Shown here: one piece after another, positions 26,845-36,936 of the stretch
How positions within the stretch are numbered: the stretch's first letter is position 1
Layout: the number at the start of each line of letters is the position of its first letter
Notes under the pieces: model-generated
What the model was told of the DNA's origin: nothing
What the model saw: only the letters and a program-made list of their open reading frames with translations
Databases searched by the model: none
Made by a program: the position numbers and the translations under genes
From: Promicromonospora soli
Lineage (GTDB): Bacteria; Actinomycetota; Actinomycetes; Actinomycetales; Cellulomonadaceae
NCBI RefSeq assembly: GCF_014653785.1
Contig: NZ_BNAS01000003.1
Location: 572,117 to 636,116 of the forward strand
Length of the DNA stretch: 64,000 nt
Reading direction: 5' to 3'

Positions 26845-27111
26845 ATGAGCGAGACCCACATCAGCCAGCCCCCGGCTTCCGCGACGAAGAGCGAGAAGAA
26901 CACGCTCGTCACGCTGCTGCTCTGCATCTTCCTGGGGACGCTCGGCGTGCACCGCTTCTACGTGGGCAAGGTCGGCACCGGCTTCGCAGTGCTCGGCGTG
27001 GCCATCGTGACCCTGGGTATCGGCGGCGCCGTCTGGGCGATCGTCGACATCATCGCGATCGCGCGCTCGAAGTTCCAGGACAAGGAGGGCGCGACCCTCG
27101 TCTGGAGCTGA
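26845..27111 (+). CDS. TM2 domain small membrane protein
   Basis: 88 residues. After a short polar N-terminus come two TM helices joined by a short loop: TLVTLLLCIFLGTLGVHRFYVGK, then GTGFAVLGVAIVTLGIGGAVWAIVDIIAIA. The GxxGxHRFYxGK motif and the WxxxD at the second helix define the TM2 family. Its function is unknown. The ATG at 26845 has GGAG upstream; the preceding 13 residues of the open frame lack support. It is flanked by terminators on both sides, so it is probably monocistronic. Confidence 0.88.
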   Translation: MSETHISQPPASATKSEKNTLVTLLLCIFLGTLGVHRFYVGKVGTGFAVLGVAIVTLGIGGAVWAIVDIIAIARSKFQDKEGATLVWS

Positions 27112-27172
27112 CCCTGCCGGGCCCGGGCGGCGCCAGGCGCGCCGCTGCGTGGCCATTGTCAGCCCGCTGTGG

Positions 27173-27220
27173 GCATGGAAAAGGCTGGTGTCCGAGCCGG
27201 GACACCAGCCGTTTCCATGC
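27173..27220. terminator. bidirectional terminator between TM2 gene and fumC
   Basis: GCATGGAAA and GGCTGGTGTC (27173-27192) pair with 27201-27220; only position 27182/27211 is mismatched. Loop of 8 nt. It lies between convergent genes. Confidence 0.88.
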
Positions 27221-27259
27221 CTGCGGACTGCCCGGCTCAGTGAGACGGGCGGCTCCTGC

Positions 27260-28702
<1,443 letters not shown>

Positions 28703-28757
28703 AGTTCTATGGTGCCGTAGCCTCGGCGCGGCAACGCAACCGAACGCGTGACTCGTG

Positions 28758-29459
28758 TCACCCCGCGCGCGGCATCCCGATGGGTCCGGGCAGCTCGCCG
28801 ACGTCGCCGATCACGTCGACCATGCGGGCGCTGCCCACGGCGAGGTCGTACTCGAGGCCGACGACGGCGCACCGGCCCTCCTCGACGGCGCGTGCCAGCC
28901 CGGCCGAGTAGCTGTGCAGCATCCCGACGGTGTGCTTCACGTGCTCGCGGCGCAGCACGTCCTGGTCGGACAGCGCGGCCATTGCCGCGGCCGGGTCGCC
29001 CGACGTGATGTTCACTATCGACGGGATCACCCGGTCCACCACCGCGCGCACGAACCCGGTGGCCTGCTCGCCCGTGGCGAGCGTGTGCGCGGCGGCCGCG
29101 ACCGCTCCGCACGAGTCGTGCCCCAGCACCACCACGAGGGACGCGCCGAGCACGTCCACCCCGTACTCGATCGAGCCGATCACGGTGGTGTCCAGGACGT
29201 GCCCCGCGGTGCGGACCACGAACACGTCGCCGAGGCCCTGATCGAAGATGATCTCCGCGGCGACGCGGGAGTCCGAGCAGCCGAAGATCACCGTGTGCGG
29301 GTGCTGTGCGGCCTGCAGCTCGCGTCGCCGGTCCGCGTTCTGCGACGGGTGCGCCGGCGCGTCCGCGACGAACCGGTCGTTGCCGGAGCGCAGCAGCGCC
29401 CAGGCATCGCGCGGCGTGAGCGGCTCCGGGTCCAGCTCTCGCTTCAGTCCAGGGTTCAC
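28758..29459 (-). CDS. beta-class carbonic anhydrase
   Basis: 233 residues from GTG 29459; interconverts CO2 and bicarbonate. Zinc ligands and catalytic pair are visible: Cys and Asp-Arg in [13 protein letters not shown], then His and Cys in [12 protein letters not shown]. This fits plant-type beta carbonic anhydrases. Its GTG lies in a 4-nt overlap (GTGA) with the stop of the kinase gene upstream, so it is part of an xseB-pfkB-can chain. Why a carbonic anhydrase is coupled to a sugar kinase is unclear. Confidence 0.92.
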   Translation of the reverse strand: MNPGLKRELDPEPLTPRDAWALLRSGNDRFVADAPAHPSQNADRRRELQAAQHPHTVIFGCSDSRVAAEIIFDQGLGDVFVVRTAGHVLDTTVIGSIEYGVDVLGASLVVVLGHDSCGAVAAAAHTLATGEQATGFVRAVVDRVIPSIVNITSGDPAAAMAALSDQDVLRREHVKHTVGMLHSYSAGLARAVEEGRCAVVGLEYDLAVGSARMVDVIGDVGELPGPIGMPRAG

Positions 29460-30412
29460 AGCCCGACCTCCTGACGACGCGGCGGGTTGGCGCCCGCCCG
29501 GGAAACGGTGATGGCGGCAACCGTGCAGCAACGGTCCAGGACCTGCTGCACCGTGGCCGGTCCGACGGCGTTCAAGGCGTCCCGCCGGTCGGCCCCCAGC
29601 AGGTCGTGCTCCCACAGGCCGTCGATCAGGGCGCCCATGAACGAGTCGCCGGCCCCCACGGTGTCGACCACCTCGACCCGAGGGGCGACCGCCTCGACCT
29701 CGCCGGCGTCGGACACGGCCACCGCGCCCTTGCCGCCGAACGTGACGACCACAAGTGCGGGCGTACCGCGCTGCCACTCGCGCGCGACGGACACCGGGTC
29801 GGTGTCGGGATAGAGCCAGCCCAGGTCCTCGTCGCTCACCTTGACGACATCCGAGAGCTGTACGAGCGCCTCGACGCGCGGGCGCACGTCCACGGCGGAG
29901 CCCATGATCGCGGGCCGCGCATTCGGGTCGTAGGTGGTGGTCGACGTCGTCCGTGCGGCCTCCAGGAGCTGCCGCACCTGCGTGGCGCCCGGTTCGAGCA
30001 TCGCCGCGATCGAACCCGTGTGGACGGCCAGCGCGCTGCTGCCGCCGACCTGGGCGCTCGCCTCGGCGCTGGTGTCAACGCCCGGCAGGGCCTGGGCCGG
30101 GACCTGCCAGGTCAGGTCGAAGTCGTAGGTCGCCGAGCCGCCCTCGTCCAGCGTGGCCACCGCCACGCTGGTGTGCTCCGCGCCGTCGCTGCCCTCGACC
30201 AGCCCGACCCCGGACTCGGCGAGCCAGCCCCGCACCAGGTCGCCTCGGGGGTCCGCCCCGAGCCACGTCGCGAGCCGGACCTCCCGGCCGAGACGGCCCA
30301 GCGTGAGTGCGACGTTGGCGATGCTGCCGCCGGGATGCTCTGCGGTGGATCCGTCGGGCCGGCGCACCTCGTCCACGAGAGCCTCGCCCACGGCGAGGAC
30401 GTGCGGGCTCAC
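29456..30412 (-). CDS. PfkB-family carbohydrate kinase (fructokinase-like)
   Basis: 318 residues from GTG 30412. It has both PfkB signatures: the N-terminal [18 protein letters not shown] and the C-terminal [18 protein letters not shown] with the catalytic Asp and anion hole. The start [16 protein letters not shown] resembles fructokinases, but substrate cannot be fixed. It overlaps the xseB stop by 4 nt (GTGA) and the next gene by 4 nt, so translation is coupled on both sides. The longer frame to 30502 would overlap xseB and looks like shadow. Confidence 0.9.
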   Translation of the reverse strand: MSPHVLAVGEALVDEVRRPDGSTAEHPGGSIANVALTLGRLGREVRLATWLGADPRGDLVRGWLAESGVGLVEGSDGAEHTSVAVATLDEGGSATYDFDLTWQVPAQALPGVDTSAEASAQVGGSSALAVHTGSIAAMLEPGATQVRQLLEAARTTSTTTYDPNARPAIMGSAVDVRPRVEALVQLSDVVKVSDEDLGWLYPDTDPVSVAREWQRGTPALVVVTFGGKGAVAVSDAGEVEAVAPRVEVVDTVGAGDSFMGALIDGLWEHDLLGADRRDALNAVGPATVQQVLDRCCTVAAITVSRAGANPPRRQEVGL

Positions 30413-30690
30413 TCGTCGTCCTCCGGCGAGTCCGGGGACTCCGGCGATGCCGCCGAGCCGTTCTGCGCGGCGGCGAGGCGCTCGCGCGCGCCGTCGAGCC
30501 ACTCCTGGCAGCGGGCCGCAAGCGCCTCGCCGCGCTCCCAGAGCGCGAGCGACGTCTCCAGCGGCTCCCCGCCGGTCTCCAGCCGGCCGACAACCCGCAC
30601 GAGCTCGTCGCGGGCCTGCTCATAGCTGAGCGTCGCGACGGCTGGGGCGTCCTCCACCGGATCGGTTCCAGTCACAGCATCTGTACTCAC
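30409..30690 (-). CDS. xseB: exodeoxyribonuclease VII small subunit
   Basis: 93 residues; the small subunit of exonuclease VII, which degrades single-stranded DNA together with XseA. The helical core [18 protein letters not shown] followed by [19 protein letters not shown] is the family signature. It has a Pro/Asp N-terminal tail and an acidic C-terminal tail. The start is GTG 30690. In most actinobacteria xseB directly follows xseA; here xseA ends at 37849, about 7.2 kb upstream in the direction of transcription, with seven unrelated genes between. Confidence 0.9.
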   Translation of the reverse strand: MSTDAVTGTDPVEDAPAVATLSYEQARDELVRVVGRLETGGEPLETSLALWERGEALAARCQEWLDGARERLAAAQNGSAASPESPDSPEDDE

Positions 30691-30787
30691 GAGGAACAGT
30701 CAACAGCACACCACCGACATCCGTTGTCTCCGTCCACAGCGGAAACAGTTTGGTCCTGGGCCGTCCGACGTCGGACCATGGTGACCC

Positions 30788-32407
30788 ATGGGCCATCTCG
30801 AAGTCGCGCACGTCGAATACCACCTGCCGGATGGCCGGACCCTCCTCGGGGACGTCTCGTTCCGGGTGGGCGAGGGCAACGCGACGGCGCTCGTCGGCCC
30901 GAACGGGGCGGGCAAGACCACGCTCCTGCGCCTCATCACCGGTGAGCTCACGCCGCACGGCGGCTCGGTCGTGGCGAGCGGCGGGCTCGGTGTCATGCGC
31001 CAGTTCGTCGGCTCGGTGCGCGACGCGACCACGGTGCGCGATCTGCTCGTGTCCGTGTCGGCGCCCCGCCTGCGCGAGGTCGCGCGCGCCGTCGACGAGG
31101 CCGAGCACGCGATGCTGACCGTGGACGACGAGGCCGCGCAGATGGCGTACGCCCAGGCGCTCTCGGACTGGGCCGAGGTGCGCGGGTACGAGGCCGAGAC
31201 CCTCTGGGACGTGTGCACCATGGCGGCGCTCGGCATGCCCTACGACCGGGTGCAGTTCCGCGAGGTGCGGACGATGTCGGGCGGCGAGCAGAAGCGGCTC
31301 GTGCTCGAGGCGCTGCTGCGCGGCACCGACGAGGTGCTGCTGCTCGACGAGCCGGACAACTACCTCGACGTGCCGGGCAAGCGCTGGCTGGAGGAGCAGC
31401 TCAGGGCGACCAAGAAGACAGTCCTGTTCGTGTCGCACGACCGGGAGCTGCTGTCGCGGGCGGCGGACCGGATCGTGTCGCTGGAGCCGAGCCCCGCGGG
31501 CGCCGACGCCTGGGTGCACGGCGGCGGGTTCGCGACGTTCCACGACGCGCGGCGCGAGCGGTTCGCGCGGTTCGAGGAGCTGCGCCGGCGCTGGGACGAG
31601 AAGCACGCCCAGCTCAAGAAGCTGGTCCTGACGCTGCGGAACCAGGCGGCGAGCAGCCCCGACATGGCCTCGCGATACCGGGCCGCGCAGACCCGGCTGC
31701 GGAAGTTCGAGGAGGCGGGGCCCCCGCCCGAGCCGCCCCGCGAGCAGGACATCTCGATGCGCCTGCGCGGCGGGCGGACGGGCCTGCGGGCCGTGACCTG
31801 CCAAGGGCTGGAGCTCACGGGGCTGATGAAGCCGTTCGACATCGAGGTCTTCTACGGCGAGCGCGTGGCGGTGCTGGGCTCCAACGGCTCGGGCAAGTCC
31901 CACTTCCTGCGCCTGCTCGGGGGCGGGGACGTCGCGCACACGGGCTCGTGGAAGCTCGGAGCGCGGGTCGTTGCCGGGCACTTCGCGCAGACGCACGCGC
32001 ATCCCGAGCTGTTCGGCCGCGCGCTGCTCGACATCCTGTGGGAGGACCACGCGCAGGACAAGGGCAAGGCGATGGCCCGGCTGCGGCGCTACGAGCTCAC
32101 CGAGGCGGCGGACCGGCCCTTCGACCGGTTGTCCGGCGGCCAGCAGGCGCGGTTCCAGATCCTGCTGCTCGAGCTCGCCGGCTCGACCGCGCTGCTGCTC
32201 GACGAGCCCACCGACAACCTCGACCTCGAGTCGGCCGAGGCGCTGCAGGAGGGCCTGGAGTCGTTCGACGGGACCGTGCTGGCCGTGACGCACGACCGCT
32301 GGTTCGCGCGGTCGTTCGACCGGTACCTCGTCTTCGGGTCCGACGGCGTCGTGCGCGAGACCTCGGAGCCGGTGTGGGACGAGCGACGGGTCGAGCGGGA
32401 GCGGTAG
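30788..32407 (+). CDS. ABC-F family ATPase (ribosome-associated type)
   Basis: 539 residues, two ABC domains and no membrane segment. Domain 1: GPNGAGKTTLL, signature MSGGEQKRLVLEALL and DEPDNYLD. A basic linker of about 70 residues follows (RFEELRRRWDEKHAQLKKL). Domain 2: GSNGSGKSHFL, LSGGQQARFQ and DEPTDNLDLES. ABC-F proteins act on the ribosome, in translation quality control or in antibiotic target protection. This one could be either; no drug-biosynthesis genes are near. It begins the block that separates xseA from xseB. No clear ribosome site precedes the ATG. Confidence 0.88.
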   Translation: MGHLEVAHVEYHLPDGRTLLGDVSFRVGEGNATALVGPNGAGKTTLLRLITGELTPHGGSVVASGGLGVMRQFVGSVRDATTVRDLLVSVSAPRLREVARAVDEAEHAMLTVDDEAAQMAYAQALSDWAEVRGYEAETLWDVCTMAALGMPYDRVQFREVRTMSGGEQKRLVLEALLRGTDEVLLLDEPDNYLDVPGKRWLEEQLRATKKTVLFVSHDRELLSRAADRIVSLEPSPAGADAWVHGGGFATFHDARRERFARFEELRRRWDEKHAQLKKLVLTLRNQAASSPDMASRYRAAQTRLRKFEEAGPPPEPPREQDISMRLRGGRTGLRAVTCQGLELTGLMKPFDIEVFYGERVAVLGSNGSGKSHFLRLLGGGDVAHTGSWKLGARVVAGHFAQTHAHPELFGRALLDILWEDHAQDKGKAMARLRRYELTEAADRPFDRLSGGQQARFQILLLELAGSTALLLDEPTDNLDLESAEALQEGLESFDGTVLAVTHDRWFARSFDRYLVFGSDGVVRETSEPVWDERRVERER

Positions 32408-32465
32408 GCCGCGGTGCCCGCGCCCGCCCGCTGGAGCTGGGTACCGCGCGTGGGCGCGGCGCAGC

Positions 32466-33080
32466 TCACGCGGGTGCGACGCCGTACGCGGCGAGCCGCT
32501 CCAGCAGCACGTCGTGCCCCTCTTTGATGCGCCAGTGCACGGCGGCCATCCCGGTCGACCGGGCGCCCTCGACGTTGGGGAAGTGGTCGTCGATGAAGAG
32601 GATCGCGGCCGGTTCGGCTCCGATCCGCGTCGCGGCCTTCTGGAAGAACGCGGCTTCCGGCTTGGCCACACCCAGGTCACAGGAGTAGAGCTTGACGTCG
32701 AACAGCTCGTCGTAGGGCAGCGCGGCTCGCATGTAGTCGGCACGACGCCGGACCTGGTTGGTCCCGAGGTGCACGCCGTAGCCGGCGTCTCGCAGCCCGC
32801 GGACCAGGTCCAGCGAGGCCGCCGAGGTGGCGATGTTCTCCCAGACGGCCGTGAACACGTCAGCGGCCGCTACGTCGACGTCGTACTGCCGGAGGACCTC
32901 GGCGAGGACCGGCAGAAAGTCGTCGTCGCCCGCGAGGAGCGGCCGTTCGTGCTCGGACGCGAGGTTCAGGATCTCGCGGGCGCGCTCGCCGAGGAGCGGC
33001 GTCGCCGAGGTGTAGAAACCGCCGCGGATCTCCTGGAGGACGCCGTCGGCGTCGAAGAGTACGTGTCGGATGGTCGTCAC
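32466..33080 (-). CDS. HAD-superfamily hydrolase
   Basis: 204 residues. HAD motifs: FDADGVL (motif I, nucleophile Asp and acid Asp), GTNQVRRR (motif II, Thr), GVAKPEAAFF (motif III, Lys) and FIDDHFPNV (motif IV). The cap is helical and small (C1 type), as in phosphoglycolate-phosphatase or haloacid-dehalogenase-like enzymes. The phosphate substrate cannot be predicted. It converges on the ABC-F gene and starts with GTG; a start further in would remove motif I. Confidence 0.85.
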   Translation of the reverse strand: MTTIRHVLFDADGVLQEIRGGFYTSATPLLGERAREILNLASEHERPLLAGDDDFLPVLAEVLRQYDVDVAAADVFTAVWENIATSAASLDLVRGLRDAGYGVHLGTNQVRRRADYMRAALPYDELFDVKLYSCDLGVAKPEAAFFQKAATRIGAEPAAILFIDDHFPNVEGARSTGMAAVHWRIKEGHDVLLERLAAYGVAPA

Positions 33081-33139
33081 CAGGGAACCGTAACGGTTGA
33101 GGACGAAGGGCCGTCGGAGCCGCCACGCCCGTCGGGGGC

Positions 33140-33166
33140 TGTCACAGATCGGTGGGGCTCCCGGTC
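33140..33166 (+). promoter_or_regulatory. candidate ECF41-type promoter before the NmrA-like gene
   Basis: TGTCACA (33140-33146), a 16-nt spacer, then GGTC (33163-33166). The published ECF41 promoter consensus, from memory, is TGTCACA with a CGTC element about 16 nt downstream; three of four bases of the second element fit. It lies 71 nt upstream of the NmrA-like start codon, and the neighbouring sigma factor has ECF41 hallmarks. Confidence 0.5.
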
Positions 33167-33236
33167 GAACTCATGGCGAGCCTTCCGGCTCGTCGCGAGA
33201 GCTCGCGAGAACGTCGCGAAACGAATGGAGCACACC

Positions 33237-33980
33237 ATGAAGATCGTGGTCATCGGCGGTACCGGCCTCGTAGGCAGCCAGGTGGTGGACAACCTGCGGG
33301 AGCACGGTCACGAAGCGGTAGCCGCCGCGCCGCAGACCGGCGTGAACACACTGACCGGTGAGGGTCTGCCGGAGGTGCTCGAGGGCGCACAGGTAGTGGT
33401 CGACCTCAGCAACTCGCCCTCGTTCGCGGAGAAGGACGTCACCAGCTTCTTCCGGACCTCGACGACGAACCTGCTCGAGGCCGAGGCGAAGGCCGGCGTA
33501 CAGCACCATGTGATCCTCTCGATCGTGGGCGCCGACGGGATCGACTCCGGCTACATGCGCGCCAAGATCGTGCAGGAGGACCTCGTCAAGGCGTCCGGCT
33601 CGGGCTGGTCGATCGTGCGGTCCACGCAGTTCCTCGAGTTCCTCGGCTCGATCGCCGACACGGCGACGGTCGACGGCGTGGTCCACATCGCGCCCGTCCG
33701 TTTCCAGCCGATCGCCTCGGCGGACGTCGCCCGGTTCGTGGCGAGGACGGCCGTAGGAACACCCCTGAACGCGACCATCGAGATCGCCGGGCCGGAGACC
33801 TTCGGCTTCGACGAGATAGTGCGTCAGCACCTCGCGTCGAAGGACGACCCCCGCGAGGTCCGCACCGACCCGAGCGCCACGTACTTCGGTGCAGCGCTGC
33901 AGGACGGCGAGCTCGTGCCCCACGGGGAGGCCCTGCTGGGCGAGGTCAGCTACGAGCAGTGGCGGAAGGCCCAGGCGTAG
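33237..33980 (+). CDS. NmrA-like NAD(P)-binding SDR protein
   Basis: 247 residues. The N-terminal dinucleotide motif VIGGTGLVGSQVV and the compact atypical SDR fold place it in the NmrA/epimerase group; the segment SGWSIVRSTQFLEFLG is typical of that group. It may be a redox sensor or an oxidoreductase. The ATG at 33237 has GGAG at proper distance; 33225 is a weaker alternative. Its 3' end overlaps the convergent sigma gene by 35 nt. ECF41 sigma factors are known to sit next to carboxymuconolactone decarboxylase, oxidoreductase or epimerase genes and to control them, so it is probably the target. Confidence 0.87.
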   Translation: MKIVVIGGTGLVGSQVVDNLREHGHEAVAAAPQTGVNTLTGEGLPEVLEGAQVVVDLSNSPSFAEKDVTSFFRTSTTNLLEAEAKAGVQHHVILSIVGADGIDSGYMRAKIVQEDLVKASGSGWSIVRSTQFLEFLGSIADTATVDGVVHIAPVRFQPIASADVARFVARTAVGTPLNATIEIAGPETFGFDEIVRQHLASKDDPREVRTDPSATYFGAALQDGELVPHGEALLGEVSYEQWRKAQA

Positions 33981-34899
33981 CGGATCCGTCCGTGGCGCCC
34001 GGCGCGGCCCGACCAGCGCGGGCCCGCCGGAGCGCCCCGAGCTTGTCGGGGTTCATCTGCCACATGGCCTGGTGCAGGCCGGCGTCGGAGGCCGTGACCG
34101 TGAGGGTCGCGAACAGCTCACCGTCTCGCACCAGGCCCATGGCGGCGTCACCGTTGAGCTCGAGCGGCTCAACGGTGACGCCTTCCCAGAATGTGCTGAA
34201 CGCGGTCAGGAGCCGTGCGACCTTGGAGCGGCCGACGACCGCTACCCGCGCGACCTGCTTCACCCGCCCGTTGCTGTCGGTCCGGCTGACGACGTCCTCG
34301 GCGAACAGGCGCTCCAGCCGTTCGACGTCGCCCGCCCGGGCGGCGGCGAGGAGGGCAGCGAGCAGGTCGCGGCGCGCCGCGTCGCTCACCGAGCTGCGGC
34401 GCTCCGAGGCGAGATGCTTGCGCGCCCGGCTCACCAGCTGGCGGGTGGCGGTCGGGGACACGCCCACGATCCGGGCGATCTCCGGATACCCGTAGTCGAA
34501 CGCCTCGCGCAGCACGTACGCGGCACGCTCGGTGGGAGTGAGGCGCTCGAGCAGGACCAGCACGGCGACGTCCAGGGCCTCAGCCCGCTCCGCGCCGAGC
34601 GTCGGGTCCTCGCTGGTGTCCACCGGCTCGGGCAACCAGGGCCCGACATACGTCTCGCGCCGGGACCGCGCGCTCTGCAGCACGTTGATCGCCAGCCGGG
34701 TCGCCGCCGTCGTGAGGAAAGCCTGCGGGTTGACGACCGCTGAACGGTCAGTCGTCTGCCACCGCACCCACGTCTCCTGCACCACGTCCTCGGCCTCGGC
34801 GGTGGAGCCGAGCATCCGGTACGCGATGCCGAACAGCCGTCGTCGTGCGGAAGTGAATACCGCCGCCGCGTCGTCGAGCGTGTCCGCATCACTGGTCAT
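33946..34899 (-). CDS. ECF41-type sigma factor with C-terminal SnoaL-like domain
   Basis: 317 residues. Sigma region 2 (AYRMLGSTAEAEDVVQETWVR) and region 4 (EAFDYGYPEIARIVGVSPTATRQLVSRARKHL) are followed by a SnoaL-like extension (about 185-290). ECF41 hallmarks are present: WLPEP in the linker, a DSNGRVKQ segment in place of the usual DGGGKV motif, and NPDKL near the end. In this group the extension replaces an anti-sigma factor and modulates activity. The ATG is at 34899. The Ala/Arg/Pro-rich last ~30 residues overlap the convergent NmrA gene. Confidence 0.9.
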   Translation of the reverse strand: MTSDADTLDDAAAVFTSARRRLFGIAYRMLGSTAEAEDVVQETWVRWQTTDRSAVVNPQAFLTTAATRLAINVLQSARSRRETYVGPWLPEPVDTSEDPTLGAERAEALDVAVLVLLERLTPTERAAYVLREAFDYGYPEIARIVGVSPTATRQLVSRARKHLASERRSSVSDAARRDLLAALLAAARAGDVERLERLFAEDVVSRTDSNGRVKQVARVAVVGRSKVARLLTAFSTFWEGVTVEPLELNGDAAMGLVRDGELFATLTVTASDAGLHQAMWQMNPDKLGALRRARAGRAAPGATDGSATPGPSATARS

Positions 34900-34962
34900 C
34901 GTCCCGACCGTACGCGACGAAGCGCATTTGGGCCCCGCCCAGCGGCGGGTGAACATGTTGCC

Positions 34963-35712
34963 ATGACCACACCCGATCCGATCTTCGTGGATCCTCGCCT
35001 CGCGCGGCTCTACGACGCCTTCGACGACGACCGCGGCGACCTCGACATCTACGTCAGGCTGGCCGAGCATCTCGGCGCCCGCAGCGTGCTCGACGTCGGC
35101 TGTGGGACTGGCGTGTTCGCCCTGCTGCTGGCCGAGCGGGGCGTGCGCGTGACCGGCGTCGACCCCGCCGCGGCGTCGCTCGAGGTAGCCCGGGCCAAGC
35201 CGGGCGCGGAGGCCGTCACCTGGGTCGAGGGCGGGGCCGATACGATCGCGGGCCTCGACCTGACCGTCGACCTGGCGACGATGACCGGCAACGTCGCGCA
35301 GGTGTTCCAGAGCGACGCAGAGTGGGCGCAGGCGCTCGACGCGGTGCGGGACGTCCTCCGGCCCGGCGGCAGCCTCGTGTTCGAGACCCGTGTACCGGAC
35401 CGGCAGGCCTGGCTCGGTTGGACCCGCGAGCGGAGGTCTGCTCGCCGCGACATCCCCGGCGTCGGGCAGGTCGAGATGTGGAGCGACCTCCTGGATGTCG
35501 CACTCCCGCTGGTCACCTTCCAGCAGTCCTACCGCTTCCCGAGCGGCGTCCTGCCCGACGGCGACGTGGTCACCTCGGTCTCGACCCTCCGGTTCCGGGA
35601 GCTGGACGAGATCGAGGAGTCGCTGGCCGATGCGGGACTCGAGGTGCACGAGGTCCTGGACGCGCCGGACCGGCCGGGACTGGAGTGGGTGTTCGTGGCC
35701 CGCCGGGCGTGA
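34963..35712 (+). CDS. class I SAM-dependent methyltransferase
   Basis: 249 residues. SAM-binding motif I VLDVGCGTGVFALLLA, the acidic motif II (VTGVDPAAASLEVA) and motif IV region DLATMTGNVAQVF are clear, with LRPGGSLVFETR as motif V/VI. Substrate unknown; methyltransferase domain 25/11-type small-molecule methylation is the usual role. It is divergent from the sigma gene with 63 nt between, so the sigma factor might also control it, but I see no second TGTCACA-type promoter there. Confidence 0.87.
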   Translation: MTTPDPIFVDPRLARLYDAFDDDRGDLDIYVRLAEHLGARSVLDVGCGTGVFALLLAERGVRVTGVDPAAASLEVARAKPGAEAVTWVEGGADTIAGLDLTVDLATMTGNVAQVFQSDAEWAQALDAVRDVLRPGGSLVFETRVPDRQAWLGWTRERRSARRDIPGVGQVEMWSDLLDVALPLVTFQQSYRFPSGVLPDGDVVTSVSTLRFRELDEIEESLADAGLEVHEVLDAPDRPGLEWVFVARRA

Positions 35713-35718
35713 GGCGGA

Positions 35719-36870
35719 TCAGCGGAGGCCGGAGAAGAAGGCGCGGATGTCGTTCGCGAGCAGCTCGGGCTCCTCCATGGCGGGGAAGTGCCCGCCCTCG
35801 GTGAACTCGCTCCAGTGGCTGACGGCATTCCACGGGTCCATCGCCCGGCGCATGAGCGGGTGCGTGTCGAAGACGGCCCAGCCGGCCGGCACGCCGGAAG
35901 GCGCTACCCAGCCGAGCCCCGAGTGCTCGGACTCGTAGTAGAACTGCGCGCTCGACGCACCGCTGCGGGTGAACCAGTACAGGCTGACGTTGGTGAGCAG
36001 CTGGTCGCGGTCGACGGCCTCGTCCGGGGTGGCGTGCGCGGGGTTGGTCCAGGTCTGGAACTTCTCGGCGATCCACGCGAGCTGACCGACGGGTGAGTCG
36101 GCGAGCGCCGCGCCGATCGTGTCGGGGCGGTGGTTCTGCATCTCGAAGTACCCGCGCTCGGCAACGTCCTTGGCGCGGATCTGCTCGATCTGGGCCACCT
36201 CGTCCTCGGACAGCCCCTCGGGGTAGGGGAACTTGTCGCCCACCATGCCGAGCATCCTGCCGTCGCTCCCGGCGTGGGTGCCGATGACACGTTCCGGGTA
36301 GAGCGCCGCGAGGCGGCCGGTGGTGCCGGCGCCGATGTCGGTGCCGTGCGCCGCGAACCGCTCGTACCCGAGTCGCGTCATGATCTCGGCGTACGCCTCG
36401 GTGGTCCGCGCCACCTCCCAGCCGGTTCCGGACAGTGGCGTCGAGAACCCGAATCCGGGCAGCGACGGGATGACGACGTGGAACTCGTCCGTCAGGAGCG
36501 GGATGAGCCGCTGATACTCGACGAACGAGCCCGGCCAGCCGTGGCTCAGGATGAGCGGGGTGGCCTCGGGGTTCGCCGAGCGCACGTGCACGACGTGGAA
36601 CGTCTGGCCGTCGACGACGGTCGTGAGCTGCTCGTACTCGTTGAGCGCAGCCTCCTGCGCGCGCCAGTCGAACCCGTCGCGCCAGTACTCGGCGAGCTCC
36701 GTGAGGTACGCCTGCGGGATGCCGCGGCTGAAGTCCGTGCGGTCGTCCCGGCCCGCGACGGCGATTGGCCGGCGCGTGCGCGCGAGCCGGTCGCGCAGGT
36801 CGTCGACGTCGGCCTGCGGGATGTTGATGCGGAACGGTGTGAGTGCGTTGTTGTCGGGCATGAGGCTCAC
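35719..36870 (-). CDS. epoxide hydrolase (EHN + alpha/beta hydrolase)
   Basis: 383 residues. An N-terminal EHN region (FRINIPQADVDDLRDRLA … YWRDGFDWRAQE) precedes an alpha/beta hydrolase domain with oxyanion motif SHGWPGS, nucleophile Asp in HGTDIGAGT and catalytic His in EGGHFPAMEEP, where the family has a conserved glutamate nearby. Ring-opening tyrosines are plausible (YWFTRSG). This matches microsomal/juvenile-hormone-type epoxide hydrolases, which in bacteria hydrolyse xenobiotic or secondary-metabolite epoxides. Starts at ATG 36870 (ribosome site GGAAGGG) or 36861. A 25-nt operator-like palindrome lies just upstream. Confidence 0.9.
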   Translation of the reverse strand: MSLMPDNNALTPFRINIPQADVDDLRDRLARTRRPIAVAGRDDRTDFSRGIPQAYLTELAEYWRDGFDWRAQEAALNEYEQLTTVVDGQTFHVVHVRSANPEATPLILSHGWPGSFVEYQRLIPLLTDEFHVVIPSLPGFGFSTPLSGTGWEVARTTEAYAEIMTRLGYERFAAHGTDIGAGTTGRLAALYPERVIGTHAGSDGRMLGMVGDKFPYPEGLSEDEVAQIEQIRAKDVAERGYFEMQNHRPDTIGAALADSPVGQLAWIAEKFQTWTNPAHATPDEAVDRDQLLTNVSLYWFTRSGASSAQFYYESEHSGLGWVAPSGVPAGWAVFDTHPLMRRAMDPWNAVSHWSEFTEGGHFPAMEEPELLANDIRAFFSGLR

Positions 36871-36880
36871 CCTTCCAGGC

Positions 36881-36905
36881 GTAGCGGACAGGTTCTGTCC
36901 GCTAC
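36881..36905. promoter_or_regulatory. 25-nt palindromic operator of the epoxide hydrolase gene
   Basis: GTAGCGGACAG (36881-36891), GTT, then CTGTCCGCTAC (36895-36905): an 11-bp perfect dyad, with a core of the CGGACAG/CTGTCCG type bound by many TetR-family repressors. It lies directly downstream of the -10 hexamer, ideal for repression. No TetR gene is in the neighbourhood, so the regulator is elsewhere. Confidence 0.65.
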
Positions 36906-36935
36906 TGCATAAGGCTCGGGTAAGAATTCTGGCAA
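36906..36935 (-). promoter_or_regulatory. promoter of the epoxide hydrolase gene
   Basis: On the minus strand TTGCCA (36930-36935) and TATGCA (36906-36911) are separated by 18 nt, close to the sigma-70-type consensus. The -35 hexamer lies next to the stop codon of the upstream phosphotransferase gene. Confidence 0.55.
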
Positions 36936-36936
36936 G

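Noticed and set aside
31870-31905. Unusual second Walker A of the ABC-F protein (GKSH instead of GKST)
   Set aside because: The essential GxxGxGKS is complete; the following residue varies in the family, so no functional loss is implied.
30620-32743. 707-aa minus-strand open frame opposite the ABC-F gene
   Set aside because: Arg/Pro/Ala-rich shadow; the ABC-F protein on the other strand has all expected motifs.
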